From positions 31,093 to 95,092 of the forward strand of contig CANFKE010000010.1 in NCBI GenBank assembly GCA_947447465.1: a stretch of DNA of 64,000 nt. Reading direction: 5' to 3'. The notes under the pieces were generated by a model, which saw only the letters and a program-made list of their open reading frames with translations, ran no database searches and had not been told where the DNA came from. Below, in pieces: positions 43,080-51,948 of the stretch (the stretch's first letter is position 1; each line of letters starts with the position of its first letter). This stretch comes from Chitinophagaceae bacterium. GTDB lineage: Bacteria > Bacteroidota > Bacteroidia > Chitinophagales > Chitinophagaceae. The position numbers and the translations under genes were made by a program.

Positions 43080-44405
43080 TTATTTCTGTCTCATAAAGAT
43101 ACGAACCGGCACCCCGCTGAATTTGAAGTGGCTGCGTATCTTGTTCTCGAGGAAGTTTTCGTAAGGTTTTTTGATAGAATCCGGGTGGTTGCAATAGAAG
43201 GCAAATGATGGCACATGCGTAGGTACCTGCTGCACAAACTTGATCTTTACTGCATATCCGCGAGTCATTGGCGGCGGGAAATTCTCTATTTCCTTCAGCA
43301 TGATCTCATTCAGCACAGATGTAGCAACACGTCTTGTACGGTTCTCAAACACTTCCAATGCTTTTTCCATACCCTGGAATATACGCGTCTTTTCAGATGC
43401 GGATACAAAAACTACCGGGAAGTCTGTAAACGGAGCCATACGCTCCTTGAGCATTTTTTCGTAGTCGCGGGCTGTGTTGGTCTCTTTAGGAACAAGGTCC
43501 CATTTGTTGACCAGAACAACAACGCCTTTACCTTTTCTTGTAGCCAGACTGAATATACTTACATCTTGTGCAGTTACACCAACACTGGCATCTATCAGCA
43601 TCATACATACATCTGCTTCATCCATGGCACGTATTGCACGAATAACGGAGTAGAATTCCAGATCTTCATGTACATTCTTTTTCTTACGGATACCAGCAGT
43701 ATCAATGAGCATGAACTCTTTACCAAAAAGCTTGTAGTGGGTATGTATGGTGTCGCGGGTAGTTCCTGCAACATCAGACACTATAGTACGCTCCTGATTG
43801 ATGAGCGCATTGAGTAACGTAGATTTTCCTGCATTAGGCTGACCAATGATAGCGAACTTGGGCAATGGGTTGCCCTCTTCATCCAGCTTCTCGGTAGGCT
43901 CTTCATCTGTTTTTATATGAGATACTACTTCATCCAGCAATTCACCACTACCACTACCTGAAATAGAGGAGATCATAAACGTATTATCGAAGCCTAAAGA
44001 GTAGAATTCTGTAGCGTACAATGCTCTTTCGGGATTATCCACTTTATTTACGACCAGCAGTACCGGTTTTGTAGAGCGTCTGAGCAGATCAGCCATGTCC
44101 TGATCCTGCCCTGTGATACCTGTTGTTGTATCGCAGACGAATAATATCAGATCGGCCTCATCAACAGCAATATGTACTTGCTTGCGTATCTCACGTTCAA
44201 ATACATCGTCAGATTTGCTTACGAATCCTCCTGTGTCTATAACATTGAATACTTTTCCATTCCAGTCGGCAATACCGTACTGGCGATCGCGGGTTACACC
44301 GCTCACATCATCAACAATAGCCTTGCGCTGTTCTAACAAGCGATTGAATAAAGTTGACTTACCAACATTGGGCCTTCCTACTATTGCAACTGTAAAACCA
44401 GACAT
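43080..44405 (-). CDS. der: Ribosome biogenesis GTPase Der (EngA)
   Basis: 441-residue protein with two tandem G domains followed by a KH-like domain, required for 50S assembly. Domain 1: GRPNVGKSTLFNRL, DTGGFV, NKVD. Domain 2: GQPNAGKSTLLNAL, DTAGIRKKKNV, NKWD. The C-terminal KH domain ends PVRIFMRQK. No residue is missing. Its -7 element is in the short upstream region, and it may be co-transcribed with rimO. Confidence 0.98.
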   Translation of the reverse strand: MSGFTVAIVGRPNVGKSTLFNRLLEQRKAIVDDVSGVTRDRQYGIADWNGKVFNVIDTGGFVSKSDDVFEREIRKQVHIAVDEADLILFVCDTTTGITGQDQDMADLLRRSTKPVLLVVNKVDNPERALYATEFYSLGFDNTFMISSISGSGSGELLDEVVSHIKTDEEPTEKLDEEGNPLPKFAIIGQPNAGKSTLLNALINQERTIVSDVAGTTRDTIHTHYKLFGKEFMLIDTAGIRKKKNVHEDLEFYSVIRAIRAMDEADVCMMLIDASVGVTAQDVSIFSLATRKGKGVVVLVNKWDLVPKETNTARDYEKMLKERMAPFTDFPVVFVSASEKTRIFQGMEKALEVFENRTRRVATSVLNEIMLKEIENFPPPMTRGYAVKIKFVQQVPTHVPSFAFYCNHPDSIKKPYENFLENKIRSHFKFSGVPVRIFMRQK

Positions 44406-44430
44406 TTAATTAAAATTTAATTTAAGGGTG

Positions 44431-44438
44431 CAAAGGTA
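44431..44438 (-). promoter_or_regulatory. -7 promoter element TACCTTTG for der
   Basis: Exact TAnnTTTG match on the reverse strand, 25 bp before the der ATG. Confidence 0.55.
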
Positions 44439-44640
44439 CGGCTAATAACTGGTATAAAAAGGCTTTAAGGTTTAATTGTGATAATGTGTATCTCTTACCA
44501 GAAATTGGTATAAACTAAATTCATTCGTGCTACAGATAAGTACATCAAATAATATTGATGAAAACATTGAATATCGGTATGGATCTTCATCTGTTTTAAT
44601 ACATTTAGTACTCTATCAATTATCTTGATATACACCTACC

Positions 44641-44944
44641 ATGAAGCTTAAATTTCTAATGATTGCCATTTTATTATTGCAGTTTCCGACATTGGCTTCA
44701 AAGACTCGGAGAATGAGAATGTTTACAATTCAGTAGAAAACTGTATAGAGATAAAGGTGTAAGTTTTCGCATCATATCCGATCATGATGGATTCTTGCTT
44801 GAAATCGATATTTGGTCTGAAAAGATTCGTAACACTTGTGTACATAATATAGTTGAAGGTATTACGAATCCTTTTGGGTTCTTCGGAATATGGCATCAGC
44901 TTTCAAAATTGACCTACTCATTCAGCCATTCTATCCTTTCAAGT
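44641..44944 (+). pseudogene. Decayed small exported protein (two frameshifts)
   Basis: ATG 44641 opens a signal-like start MKLKFLMIAILLLQFPTLAS and then goes out of frame. A shifted frame reads FKDSENENVYNSVENCIEIKV before a stop. A third frame then reads LYRDKGVSFRIISDHDGFL and FGFFGIWHQLSKL, ending inside the convergent gene at 44944. Each piece is protein-like and they follow one another, so I read this as a decayed gene. The family was not recognised; the rest of 44406-44640 shows nothing beyond the der promoter. Confidence 0.45.
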
Positions 44945-45222
44945 AATTGCTGATAAGAAGTTTCGGAGGAGACACCATATCCGGTTACTAATACACCTTT
45001 TATACCTTCTCTTGATATCATTACATAAACAGCAGATTCTTCATCAGGGTCTGAATCACCCTCATACCTATATACATCTACAATCTTCAGTTCTTCCGGC
45101 ATATATATTCCACCGGTGTAACTGATACCATCCTCTTTAAAGCTGAAATGGTTAGTGTAACCTTGTCCCTTAAATACTTCCAGTGCTTCAGCAACCGGTC
45201 CGTAATGAACTTGTTTTTCCAT
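44914..45222 (-). CDS. Small conserved Bacteroidota-type protein of unknown function
   Basis: 102 residues, cytoplasmic. The pattern EALEVFKGQGYTNHFSFKEDGI ... YRYEGDSDPDEESAVYVMIS ... GIKGVLVTGYG is one I recognise from a small Bacteroidota family often labelled 'phosphoribosylpyrophosphate synthetase'. The PRPP-binding loop and ATP site of real PRPP synthetases are absent and the length is one third, so that label should not be used. The GDSDPDEE turn is the most conserved part. Solitary gene, convergent with the decayed gene. Confidence 0.75.
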   Translation of the reverse strand: MEKQVHYGPVAEALEVFKGQGYTNHFSFKEDGISYTGGIYMPEELKIVDVYRYEGDSDPDEESAVYVMISREGIKGVLVTGYGVSSETSYQQLLERIEWLNE

Positions 45223-45342
45223 GTTGGTACGTTTAGAGTAGGATACTAAAGTTACGGTATTTAAGAAAGGTTACAATTAAGGTCTGACACAATTTTTATA
45301 TAAAAAAAATATATGGCATTAACTCAATAAAATAAAGGGCAT

Positions 45343-45368
45343 AAAAAAAGACGTGATAAACACGTCTT
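45343..45368 (-). terminator. Terminator of the cold-shock gene
   Basis: AAGACGTG pairs with CACGTCTT (loop ATAAA). Read leftward it continues in a T-run. Confidence 0.88.
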
Positions 45369-45390
45369 ACAATGAGTAGTGAGCTGTAAA

Positions 45391-45582
45391 TTATAGTAAA
45401 GTGACGTTTACTGCATTTAAACCCTTCTTTCCATTCTGGACTTCGAAAGACACTCTGTCTTTCTCACGGATCTTATTAACTAGACCTGATACGTGCACAA
45501 AAATGTCCGGACCTCCGTTTGACGGTGTAATAAAACCAAATCCCTTAGTTTCATTAAAAAATTTTACTGTACCTTCTTGCAT
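45391..45582 (-). CDS. Cold-shock domain protein
   Basis: Single OB-fold RNA/ssDNA chaperone. The track starts 11 codons upstream, but the second Met (45582, MQEGTVKFFNETKGFGFI) is the standard start, giving 63 residues. RNP1 (KGFGFI) and RNP2 (DIFVHVSGL) are intact. A -7 element lies ~31 bp upstream. The 5' leader is AT-rich and short; no extended cold-shock thermosensor is obvious. Confidence 0.96.
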   Translation of the reverse strand: MQEGTVKFFNETKGFGFITPSNGGPDIFVHVSGLVNKIREKDRVSFEVQNGKKGLNAVNVTLL

Positions 45583-45612
45583 TGTAATGTGGTATAAAAA
45601 ATTAGCAATAAC

Positions 45613-45620
45613 CAAAGCTA
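45613..45620 (-). promoter_or_regulatory. -7 promoter element TAGCTTTG for the cold-shock gene
   Basis: Exact TAnnTTTG match on the reverse strand. Its position inside the longer ORF-track version supports the shorter start. Confidence 0.55.
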
Positions 45621-45876
45621 CAAACTTTTTGAAAAAAAAATAATTTTATACACTTTTTTTTTCGGTATATGGAAATGCCGGTTAACACACTATTTAGATT
45701 GTTCTGTACACTAATTATTGATCTATCAGTTTGTTATATATTTTGTTAATCAGAACATTTTATTTAATAAATAATTCATATATTTGTGGGTGTCTATTAC
45801 TCAAATTAAATGCTCCTTTTGCCTTTTCAAAATTGAGTCCATTTGTAATCTGTAGCTGTTTTAGTATTCTTTTACC

Positions 45877-46194
45877 ATGGAATTTTCAAAACTATCTACT
45901 TATGAAAAACAAGTGATCAATAAGATCATACCGTTATTTGATATACAAGCGGTGAGCATTCCTTTGCACATATGTATCATCAATATTATCTATAGTGACA
46001 ATAAAGAGTTACTGGATAATAAGGAACTATCTCATCGTTTGGTAGGTGATATTGTAGCCAATGTTACACAGAATATAATAGATTTTTTGAAAGAAAATGG
46101 CTTTATCAGTAAGCGCGCTGATGGCAGTTATGCTTTGCAGGAAGAAGGTGAATTACTTCTGGAGGCAGGAAGTCTTGAGAACTATTTTAGTTGA
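45877..46194 (+). CDS. Small winged-helix-like hypothetical protein
   Basis: 105 residues, cytoplasmic, mainly helical. The last third, NVTQNIIDFLKENGFISKRADGSYALQEEGELLLEAG, has the 'helix - turn - strand - wing - helix' look of a winged-helix domain of the kind in which 'GFI...DGSY.LTEEG' forms the wing. No family assigned and no partner gene. It may bind DNA or be a structural relative only. ATG 45877 is the only sensible start. Confidence 0.65.
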   Translation: MEFSKLSTYEKQVINKIIPLFDIQAVSIPLHICIINIIYSDNKELLDNKELSHRLVGDIVANVTQNIIDFLKENGFISKRADGSYALQEEGELLLEAGSLENYFS

Positions 46195-46307
46195 TATTTA
46201 CTAAGTAACAACGCTTTAAATATACTTGCTTTGAGTGTATCTACAAGCTGATAAAAAATAGTAGCCTTAATATATCCAATACCCATACAGTTTACTAATT
46301 TAGGAGC

Positions 46308-47375
46308 ATGCCCAATAAAATAATTCGTTTACTATTCAGCTCCTTATTTGTTCTGATTTTCTCCGGTGCTCATGCGCAAATTCATGCCCGTTTTGCAGAT
46401 AGCCTGATGATACAATATGAAGTTCCCGAGTTGGCCTATGCGGTCATATCTTCAGACAGCGTGCTGGAAATGAGTGTTGGGGGTATCACTAAGATTCATA
46501 CAGACAGACACGCCTGTCTCAATGATCGATTCAGAATAGGGTCAAATACCAAAACGATAACTACATTCATAGCTGCTGAATTGGTGAAAAAGGGTCTTAT
46601 CAATTGGAATAGCAGATTGATAGATGTATGTCCGGATCTGAAACAGTACTGCAAGAGTGATTATGTTGATCTGACCTTATTACAGCTATTATCATTCCGG
46701 TCTAAATTGTTAAGTTGGACCTATACAAATGCAGCGCCACCTTCGATCTCCAACAATGTTCCTGAGGAGGAGCAACGCTATCAATTTATTCGCTGGGCAT
46801 TACAACAGCCACCTGCGGCCAACAACAAGGGATTTAGTTTCAGTAATCCTGGATACGTAGTAGCGGGTCTCATGTTGGAACGAGTATCAGGAAAGTTATA
46901 TAAAGACCTTGTTGCGGATCTTGGCAAAAGACTGGACATTAGTTTCGGATTCGGAGCACCTAATTTATCTGATTCATTACAGCCATGGGGGCATAATGCC
47001 GATCTTATTCCTGAACCTCCGACAGAAAATCCTAAGCTTAATTGGCTTTTGCCTGCAGGAAATGTAAATGTGTCATTACCAGACTATATAAAGTATATTC
47101 AATTACATCTTAAAGGACTAAGAGGGCAAAGTAATTTGCTGAGCCGGAAGGAATTTGAATTCCTGCATTATGGATTACCTGAGTTTGCCCTGGGATGGTT
47201 CTGGAATGAAACAAAAGGACATAAGTTATCTAACCATACCGGCAATCCCGGTACATTCTTATCGGAAGTAGTAATAGACAGCGATAATAACAGAGCCTAT
47301 ATATTATTTGCCAATGCACAAACCGAAAATACGATCGAGGCATTTGATGTATTATTGACCGCGCTGATGAAATAA
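46308..47375 (+). CDS. Exported serine hydrolase of the class C beta-lactamase fold
   Basis: 355 residues with signal peptide ending SGAHAQ. The SxxK catalytic motif is in RIGSNTKTITTF. The second motif, usually YxN, is replaced by FSNPGY, and the third motif is HTGNPG (HTG). This layout fits DUF-type beta-lactamase-related D-aminopeptidase/esterases more than true beta-lactamases. The aggag sequence lies only one base before the ATG, too close to act as a normal ribosome binding site. The gene is isolated. Substrate unknown; periplasmic peptide or ester hydrolysis is inferred. Confidence 0.88.
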   Translation: MPNKIIRLLFSSLFVLIFSGAHAQIHARFADSLMIQYEVPELAYAVISSDSVLEMSVGGITKIHTDRHACLNDRFRIGSNTKTITTFIAAELVKKGLINWNSRLIDVCPDLKQYCKSDYVDLTLLQLLSFRSKLLSWTYTNAAPPSISNNVPEEEQRYQFIRWALQQPPAANNKGFSFSNPGYVVAGLMLERVSGKLYKDLVADLGKRLDISFGFGAPNLSDSLQPWGHNADLIPEPPTENPKLNWLLPAGNVNVSLPDYIKYIQLHLKGLRGQSNLLSRKEFEFLHYGLPEFALGWFWNETKGHKLSNHTGNPGTFLSEVVIDSDNNRAYILFANAQTENTIEAFDVLLTALMK

Positions 47376-47504
47376 TGCTGCAATCCACAGCTTACAAATG
47401 CTCAACGAATAACAAACAAAAAGTTATACAGATTGGTGGATAAGTAGCATAATTATTGTTTCAGGGTATGCAATAATTTCACATAAACACATTTCTCTTA
47501 GTTT

Positions 47505-47960
47505 ATGAAAGTAATGATCATCATGGGGTCTCAGACCGACGACAATGTAATGCAGGAATGCAGCAAATGGCTAAACTGGTTTGGCATTGAAAACACAATG
47601 ATTGTAGCATCTGCGCATCGCAATCCTGACAAAGTAAGGGAATTGATGGTAACCGCGAAAGACAACGGATATGGCGCAATAGTAGCGGCAGCGGGTATGG
47701 CAGCAGCACTTCCGGGAGTTTGCGCTGCATACACTTCATTGCCTGTACTTGGTGTTCCGTTGGATGGTGGATTACCGGGTGGTATCGATGCACTTTACAG
47801 CATTGTACAAATGCCTGCAGGCTTGCCGGTAGGCACTCTGGCAGTTGGCAAAGCAGGTGCTCGCAATGCGGCTGTATTATGCGCCAGAATGTTTGCCCTA
47901 TCTGATGCTGCTATGGCTAATAAGTTGGAAGAGTTCAAAGCCAATGAATATCGTATCTAG
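47505..47960 (+). CDS. purE: 5-(carboxyamino)imidazole ribonucleotide mutase
   Basis: Purine-biosynthesis enzyme moving the carboxylate of N5-CAIR to give CAIR. 151 residues. The active-site histidine is in SAHRNP (His38); the N-terminal loop reads MGSQTDD where many PurE have GSxSD. The second loop is AAAGMAAALPG, as in other Bacteroidota PurE rather than the AGGAAHLPG of enterobacteria. GVPLDGG and IQMP-type VQMPAGLPVGTLAVG complete the octamer-forming core. No purK is adjacent. Confidence 0.95.
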   Translation: MKVMIIMGSQTDDNVMQECSKWLNWFGIENTMIVASAHRNPDKVRELMVTAKDNGYGAIVAAAGMAAALPGVCAAYTSLPVLGVPLDGGLPGGIDALYSIVQMPAGLPVGTLAVGKAGARNAAVLCARMFALSDAAMANKLEEFKANEYRI

Positions 47961-48047
47961 TTGCTTTGTTAAAATGGTAACTAACAGATAATAATACCTG
48001 TTAGCGCACGTTTCGTATTTTTATTAACGAACTAAAATATCTGCACC

Positions 48048-49067
48048 TTGACTGAAGCCATCATTAACCTCGAGACAGTTAATCCCATTGAGTTTTTCGG
48101 GATCAACAACAGTAAGTTTGAAATACTGAAGCGCAAATTTCCTTTGCTTAAGCTCTTATCAAGAGGTACCCAGATCAAACTATCAGGGCAACCCGATGAG
48201 GTAAATGCTGCACAGGCTAAGATAGCGCAGGTAATTCAGTTCCTTGAACGAAACGGACACATGTCTGAGAACTACTTCTCCAAAATATTAGGCGATGACG
48301 AAAGTGACGGAGCTCCGGCAGAAGACGTGGTCGCTAATGATATATTGGTTTTCGGTCCTAATGGAAAAGTAGTAAGAGCCAAGACTGCTAATCAGAAAGC
48401 AATGGCTGCCGCCTGTGAAAAGAATGACATCATTTTCGCTATTGGACCAGCAGGTACAGGTAAGACTTACACAGCAGTAGCTTTAGCTGTAAGGGCTCTG
48501 AAAAACAAAACTGTACGTAAGATCATTCTTACCCGTCCGGCAGTAGAAGCAGGTGAAAACCTGGGCTTTTTGCCCGGTGATCTGAAGGAAAAGATCGATC
48601 CATATCTGCGACCGCTATATGATGCACTGGATGATATGATACCCAGCGATAAGCTGAATTATTATATGACCAATCGAATCATAGAGATTGCACCATTGGC
48701 ATATATGCGCGGACGAACGTTGGATAATGCATTCATCATTCTTGATGAAGCACAAAACACCACTGACCTGCAGATCAAGATGTTCCTCACACGTATTGGT
48801 CCTTCTGCAAAGGCAGTTATCACCGGTGATATGACCCAGGTAGATTTACCTAAGAACCAGAAGTCGGGCCTTATCAAAGCATCGAGAATACTACGTAATA
48901 TAGATGGTATCGCTTACATCCAGCTAGATGAAGCCGATGTGGTTCGTCACAGATTGGTTAAGGCGATCATACGTGCTTATGACAAGGACCAGGAGCGGGA
49001 AGATGAAGCAGAGGAAAAGAGAAAGAACCATAAGTTTGAGCCTACTCCGCAGCAGGATAAGCCATAA
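48048..49067 (+). CDS. PhoH-family ATPase
   Basis: 339 residues. The frame begins at a TTG (TTGACTGAAGCC); no in-frame ATG lies near, so TTG is the probable start codon. The N-terminal KH-like region (residues ~15-80) precedes the P-loop GPAGTGKTYTAV, then LTRPAVEAGENLGFLPGDL and the Walker B FIILDEAQNTT. The C-terminal sensor is ITGDMTQVDLP. The family is a nucleoside triphosphatase linked to RNA metabolism, commonly near ybeY; no ybeY is here. A hairpin follows 22 bp after the stop. Confidence 0.93.
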   Translation: MTEAIINLETVNPIEFFGINNSKFEILKRKFPLLKLLSRGTQIKLSGQPDEVNAAQAKIAQVIQFLERNGHMSENYFSKILGDDESDGAPAEDVVANDILVFGPNGKVVRAKTANQKAMAAACEKNDIIFAIGPAGTGKTYTAVALAVRALKNKTVRKIILTRPAVEAGENLGFLPGDLKEKIDPYLRPLYDALDDMIPSDKLNYYMTNRIIEIAPLAYMRGRTLDNAFIILDEAQNTTDLQIKMFLTRIGPSAKAVITGDMTQVDLPKNQKSGLIKASRILRNIDGIAYIQLDEADVVRHRLVKAIIRAYDKDQEREDEAEEKRKNHKFEPTPQQDKP

Positions 49068-49088
49068 CTGGTTAATGTTATTATAACA

Positions 49089-49124
49089 GAAACAGCCTCT
49101 TGATGATAGTCAGGAGGCTGTTTC
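49089..49124 (+). terminator. Terminator after phoH-like gene
   Basis: GAAACAGCCTC pairs with GAGGCTGTTTC around a 14-nt loop. The trailing U-tract is short (TTTCAATTT). Confidence 0.75.
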
Positions 49125-49150
49125 AATTTATGGTTGTCAACAAGATATAA

Positions 49151-49534
49151 TTATTTTTTAAACTTCTCGTCGTAGTAAGGACCGTAGTTGATGAAGATCT
49201 CTTCGCCCTTAGCTATAGGACGGAGTGCGGTAATGCTCAGTTCATTATTGAATTCAGACATGCCTTCATACTCTAGTAGTTCATATTTTGCATTAGGTAC
49301 AATGTTGTGGTTGTAAATAGAACCATATCCCAACGCAAGCATGGAGCTTCTGCCTGTATAGTCAAAGATGTAGTTCATCAACAGGGTCTTGCTGATATGA
49401 GCATCGTCTTTTTTGTCAAAAATCAGAATAGGGCAATTCTCGATCACCTCGTCTTGCTTAATGGCAGCAGAAGCAAATACTCCTCTGCCTGCTCCAGGTA
49501 ATCCTGATTGTCCAACGTAAATTTTTTTGCCCAT
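49151..49534 (-). CDS. SET-domain protein (putative lysine methyltransferase)
   Basis: 127 residues consisting of little more than the SET fold. GAGRGVFASAAIKQDEVIENCP is the N-terminal SAM-binding part, GSIYNHNIVPNAKYELL holds the conserved NHxxxPNA knot, and GEEIFINYGPYY is the C-terminal catalytic Tyr region. Bacterial SET proteins of this length methylate proteins such as ribosomal or host targets; the target here is unknown. Convergent with the phoH-like gene and divergent from dinB. Confidence 0.9.
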   Translation of the reverse strand: MGKKIYVGQSGLPGAGRGVFASAAIKQDEVIENCPILIFDKKDDAHISKTLLMNYIFDYTGRSSMLALGYGSIYNHNIVPNAKYELLEYEGMSEFNNELSITALRPIAKGEEIFINYGPYYDEKFKK

Positions 49535-49652
49535 ACTGGTTTCTATTGTTCGTTTTAATTTTCTGTTCGGCTTGACAGATATGCCAAACGGAGCGCAAGA
49601 TAAAATTTATTAATTTACATTAGCAATAAATTCCTGAAAAGGTATCCAGTAA

Positions 49653-50759
49653 ATGCAGGAGGGGGCAGATATCAGGCAACGCAAGATCATCCACATTGAT
49701 ATGGATGCCTTTTATGCATCAGTAGAGCAAAGAGATAATCCTGACCTGCGAGGTAAACCAATTGTGGTAGGAGGGTCTACTGAAGGGCGGGGTGGAGTAG
49801 TGGCTACCGCCAGTTACGAGGCTCGTAAATTCGGGATCCGTTCAGCTATGCCTTCTAAAAGAGCTTTACAGTTATGTCCGCATGTATTGTTCATCAGGCC
49901 TCGTTTTTCTGCATATAAAGAGGTCTCCAATGGTCTCAGAGAGATATTCAGCCGTTATACCGATCTTATAGAACCCCTATCTCTTGATGAGGCCTATCTT
50001 GATGTAACTGAGGATAAACAAAATATCGGGTCAGCAATTGAAATCGCAAGACGAATCAAACAGGCTATCAAAGATGAGTTATACCTGACAGCTTCAGCCG
50101 GCGTATCAATCAATAAGTTTGTAGCTAAAATAGCCTCTGACCTTAATAAGCCCGATGGACTAACTTTCATTAGTCCTGCTCAGATAGAAAAATTTATGGA
50201 GGATCTACCGGTTGAAAAGTTCTTTGGCGTAGGACAGGTAACTGCGGCCAAGATGAAGAACATGGGATTGTACACCGGCGCCGATCTGAAACGACTGACA
50301 GAACAGGAATTAACTCATCGGTTTGGCAAAGTAGGAGGTTTCTATTACAAGATAGTAAGGGGTATAGATAACAGGCAGGTGCAGCCGCACAGGGAGACAA
50401 AATCTATGGGGGCAGAAGATACCTTTCCATATGACCTTACTACCATCGACGAAATGAGCGCAGAGCTGCAGAAAATAGCAGGGAATGTAGCCAACAGTTT
50501 GTTGCGGCATCAGCTGAAAGGCAGGACCATAACCCTTAAAGTAAAGTACAGCGACTTCAAACAAATAACCCGGAGCATGTCCTTTGGCAGGCCTGTTGCT
50601 GATTACGAAACTTTGTTTGATACAGCAGTTGACTTGTTGGTAAAAAGCGACATCACTGATAAAAAAGTAAGACTACTGGGTATATCTGTGTCGAACTTTG
50701 GTGAGAGCAGACAACAAGCTTTAAAAGGGAATAGTGTGCAGCTGGAGTTGTTTCCATAA
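49653..50759 (+). CDS. dinB: DNA polymerase IV (Y-family)
   Basis: 368-residue translesion polymerase. The palm starts IIHIDMDAFYASVEQRDNP with metal ligand Asp16, and the catalytic pair is in PLSLDEAYLDVT. The finger/palm region has GGVVATASYEARKFG; the helix-hairpin-helix and little-finger domains follow to residue ~350. The C-terminal SVQLELFP is a canonical QLxLF clamp-binding peptide. No LexA-type operator was recognised upstream. Confidence 0.97.
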   Translation: MQEGADIRQRKIIHIDMDAFYASVEQRDNPDLRGKPIVVGGSTEGRGGVVATASYEARKFGIRSAMPSKRALQLCPHVLFIRPRFSAYKEVSNGLREIFSRYTDLIEPLSLDEAYLDVTEDKQNIGSAIEIARRIKQAIKDELYLTASAGVSINKFVAKIASDLNKPDGLTFISPAQIEKFMEDLPVEKFFGVGQVTAAKMKNMGLYTGADLKRLTEQELTHRFGKVGGFYYKIVRGIDNRQVQPHRETKSMGAEDTFPYDLTTIDEMSAELQKIAGNVANSLLRHQLKGRTITLKVKYSDFKQITRSMSFGRPVADYETLFDTAVDLLVKSDITDKKVRLLGISVSNFGESRQQALKGNSVQLELFP

Positions 50760-50785
50760 GCAATAACAACCAATTGGGAACCTGT

Positions 50786-51853
50786 CTATTTTTTGCGTGG
50801 TTTCACTGCAGAGTATTGTGTGTAGGTCTTTTTCAGTTTATAGTGGTTGTTTTCAAAGTGATATTGTTTTGTAATGCGAAACCCAAAACTATCTGCCGTT
50901 GCTGTCCGGCGGTAAGCTTCATCAGGTACGTCTATCGCAGTATCATAAATACCATCTGTAAATACCTGCCTGCAAAAGTCCCCCTCTGTTATAGTTTTTA
51001 GGTCGCTGAAGGTAAGAGTGTCTTTTTGCCGCTTAATAGCTGTCCCCCATTCGTTGCATGGCATACTCATATACCTCGATGAAGGTGTGTTCAGTAGTTC
51101 CCTGAATTGCCCGTCTATCAGACCATATAATATCAGGTGCCCCCATCCCGGACCGCCCGGATTGTAGCACTCTGTTCGCACTTCAACACCGTAATTGTTA
51201 TTACCCAGTTTTATAGGGTCAATATCGTGTGGCAGGTGCTGGTATGTACCCAGGCAACCGGCAAATAGTGTAAAGTTGGTAAGCCTCCATTTGTTGTCAT
51301 AGAGTTTGAACAAGGCCAGACTCATATCTGCACCCTTACAATTACCCATATACATTTCATCAAGGGAGCTTATATCATTCGTTTGGAAAGCCACCAATAC
51401 ATTGCGCTGCCCGCTGTCATCTTTAAAATACTTTACCTTAAATACTTCCGTAAGATTTCCATTTTTGCGAGGGAAAGAATGAGGATAGTCATCATCGACT
51501 TTCTTAATAGTGCAATCTTTGCACCGCCAGATAGCTATGCCTTCACCTAAATATGGGTGTCGCTCATCATCATGCACGTCATAGTGATTGCCCGGAAAGA
51601 TCTTAAATAGTGCTTCCTCTTCATTAAAAGGATCCTTACACTCCAGTCCTGTTAGGCCAAATTTATCAGCTGTAGTACACGGAACAAAATAATTCGGAGA
51701 CATCCAGTTAGAATCCACAACGTCTGTATCATTGAAGCTTCGCCTGCTCGAATGGTCAAATTTGTAGGCTTTCTTTTTGTGTGTTTGTGCTGTCGTATCA
51801 GCTAAGAGCAGCAACAGGCTCGAAAAGATAAATGCACCTACAGGGTACTTCAT
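50786..51853 (-). CDS. Exported protein of unknown function
   Basis: 355 residues. Signal peptide MKYPVGAFIFSSLLLLLADTTAQ. The mature part is rich in Cys (CTTADKFGLTGLECKD, CKDCTI, CKGADMS, FAGCLGTYQ, CYNPGG, CNEWG, CRQVF), suggesting several disulfides, and in aromatic residues. WGHLILYGLIDGQFRELLNTPSSRY and YKLKKTYTQYSAVKP look like beta-strands. No family was recognised. It is the last gene after kinase-regulator-M23-Bcp on the same strand, with a 95-bp gap, so membership of that unit is uncertain. Confidence 0.75.
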   Translation of the reverse strand: MKYPVGAFIFSSLLLLLADTTAQTHKKKAYKFDHSSRRSFNDTDVVDSNWMSPNYFVPCTTADKFGLTGLECKDPFNEEEALFKIFPGNHYDVHDDERHPYLGEGIAIWRCKDCTIKKVDDDYPHSFPRKNGNLTEVFKVKYFKDDSGQRNVLVAFQTNDISSLDEMYMGNCKGADMSLALFKLYDNKWRLTNFTLFAGCLGTYQHLPHDIDPIKLGNNNYGVEVRTECYNPGGPGWGHLILYGLIDGQFRELLNTPSSRYMSMPCNEWGTAIKRQKDTLTFSDLKTITEGDFCRQVFTDGIYDTAIDVPDEAYRRTATADSFGFRITKQYHFENNHYKLKKTYTQYSAVKPRKK

Positions 51854-51948
51854 TGTTAATGTTATTCAACTAAAGTTAAGCAGTTTTTCTGCGGATACAC
51901 AAAGAATTACTCACATACTTACAATATTCTTGGACGATATGCTACTTA

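Noticed and set aside
44914-45222. Phosphoribosylpyrophosphate synthetase
   Set aside because: One third of the required length and none of the nucleotide- or PRPP-binding motifs.
46302-46306. Shine-Dalgarno AGGAG for the serine hydrolase gene
   Set aside because: Only one base separates it from the ATG, too close for normal ribosome placement.
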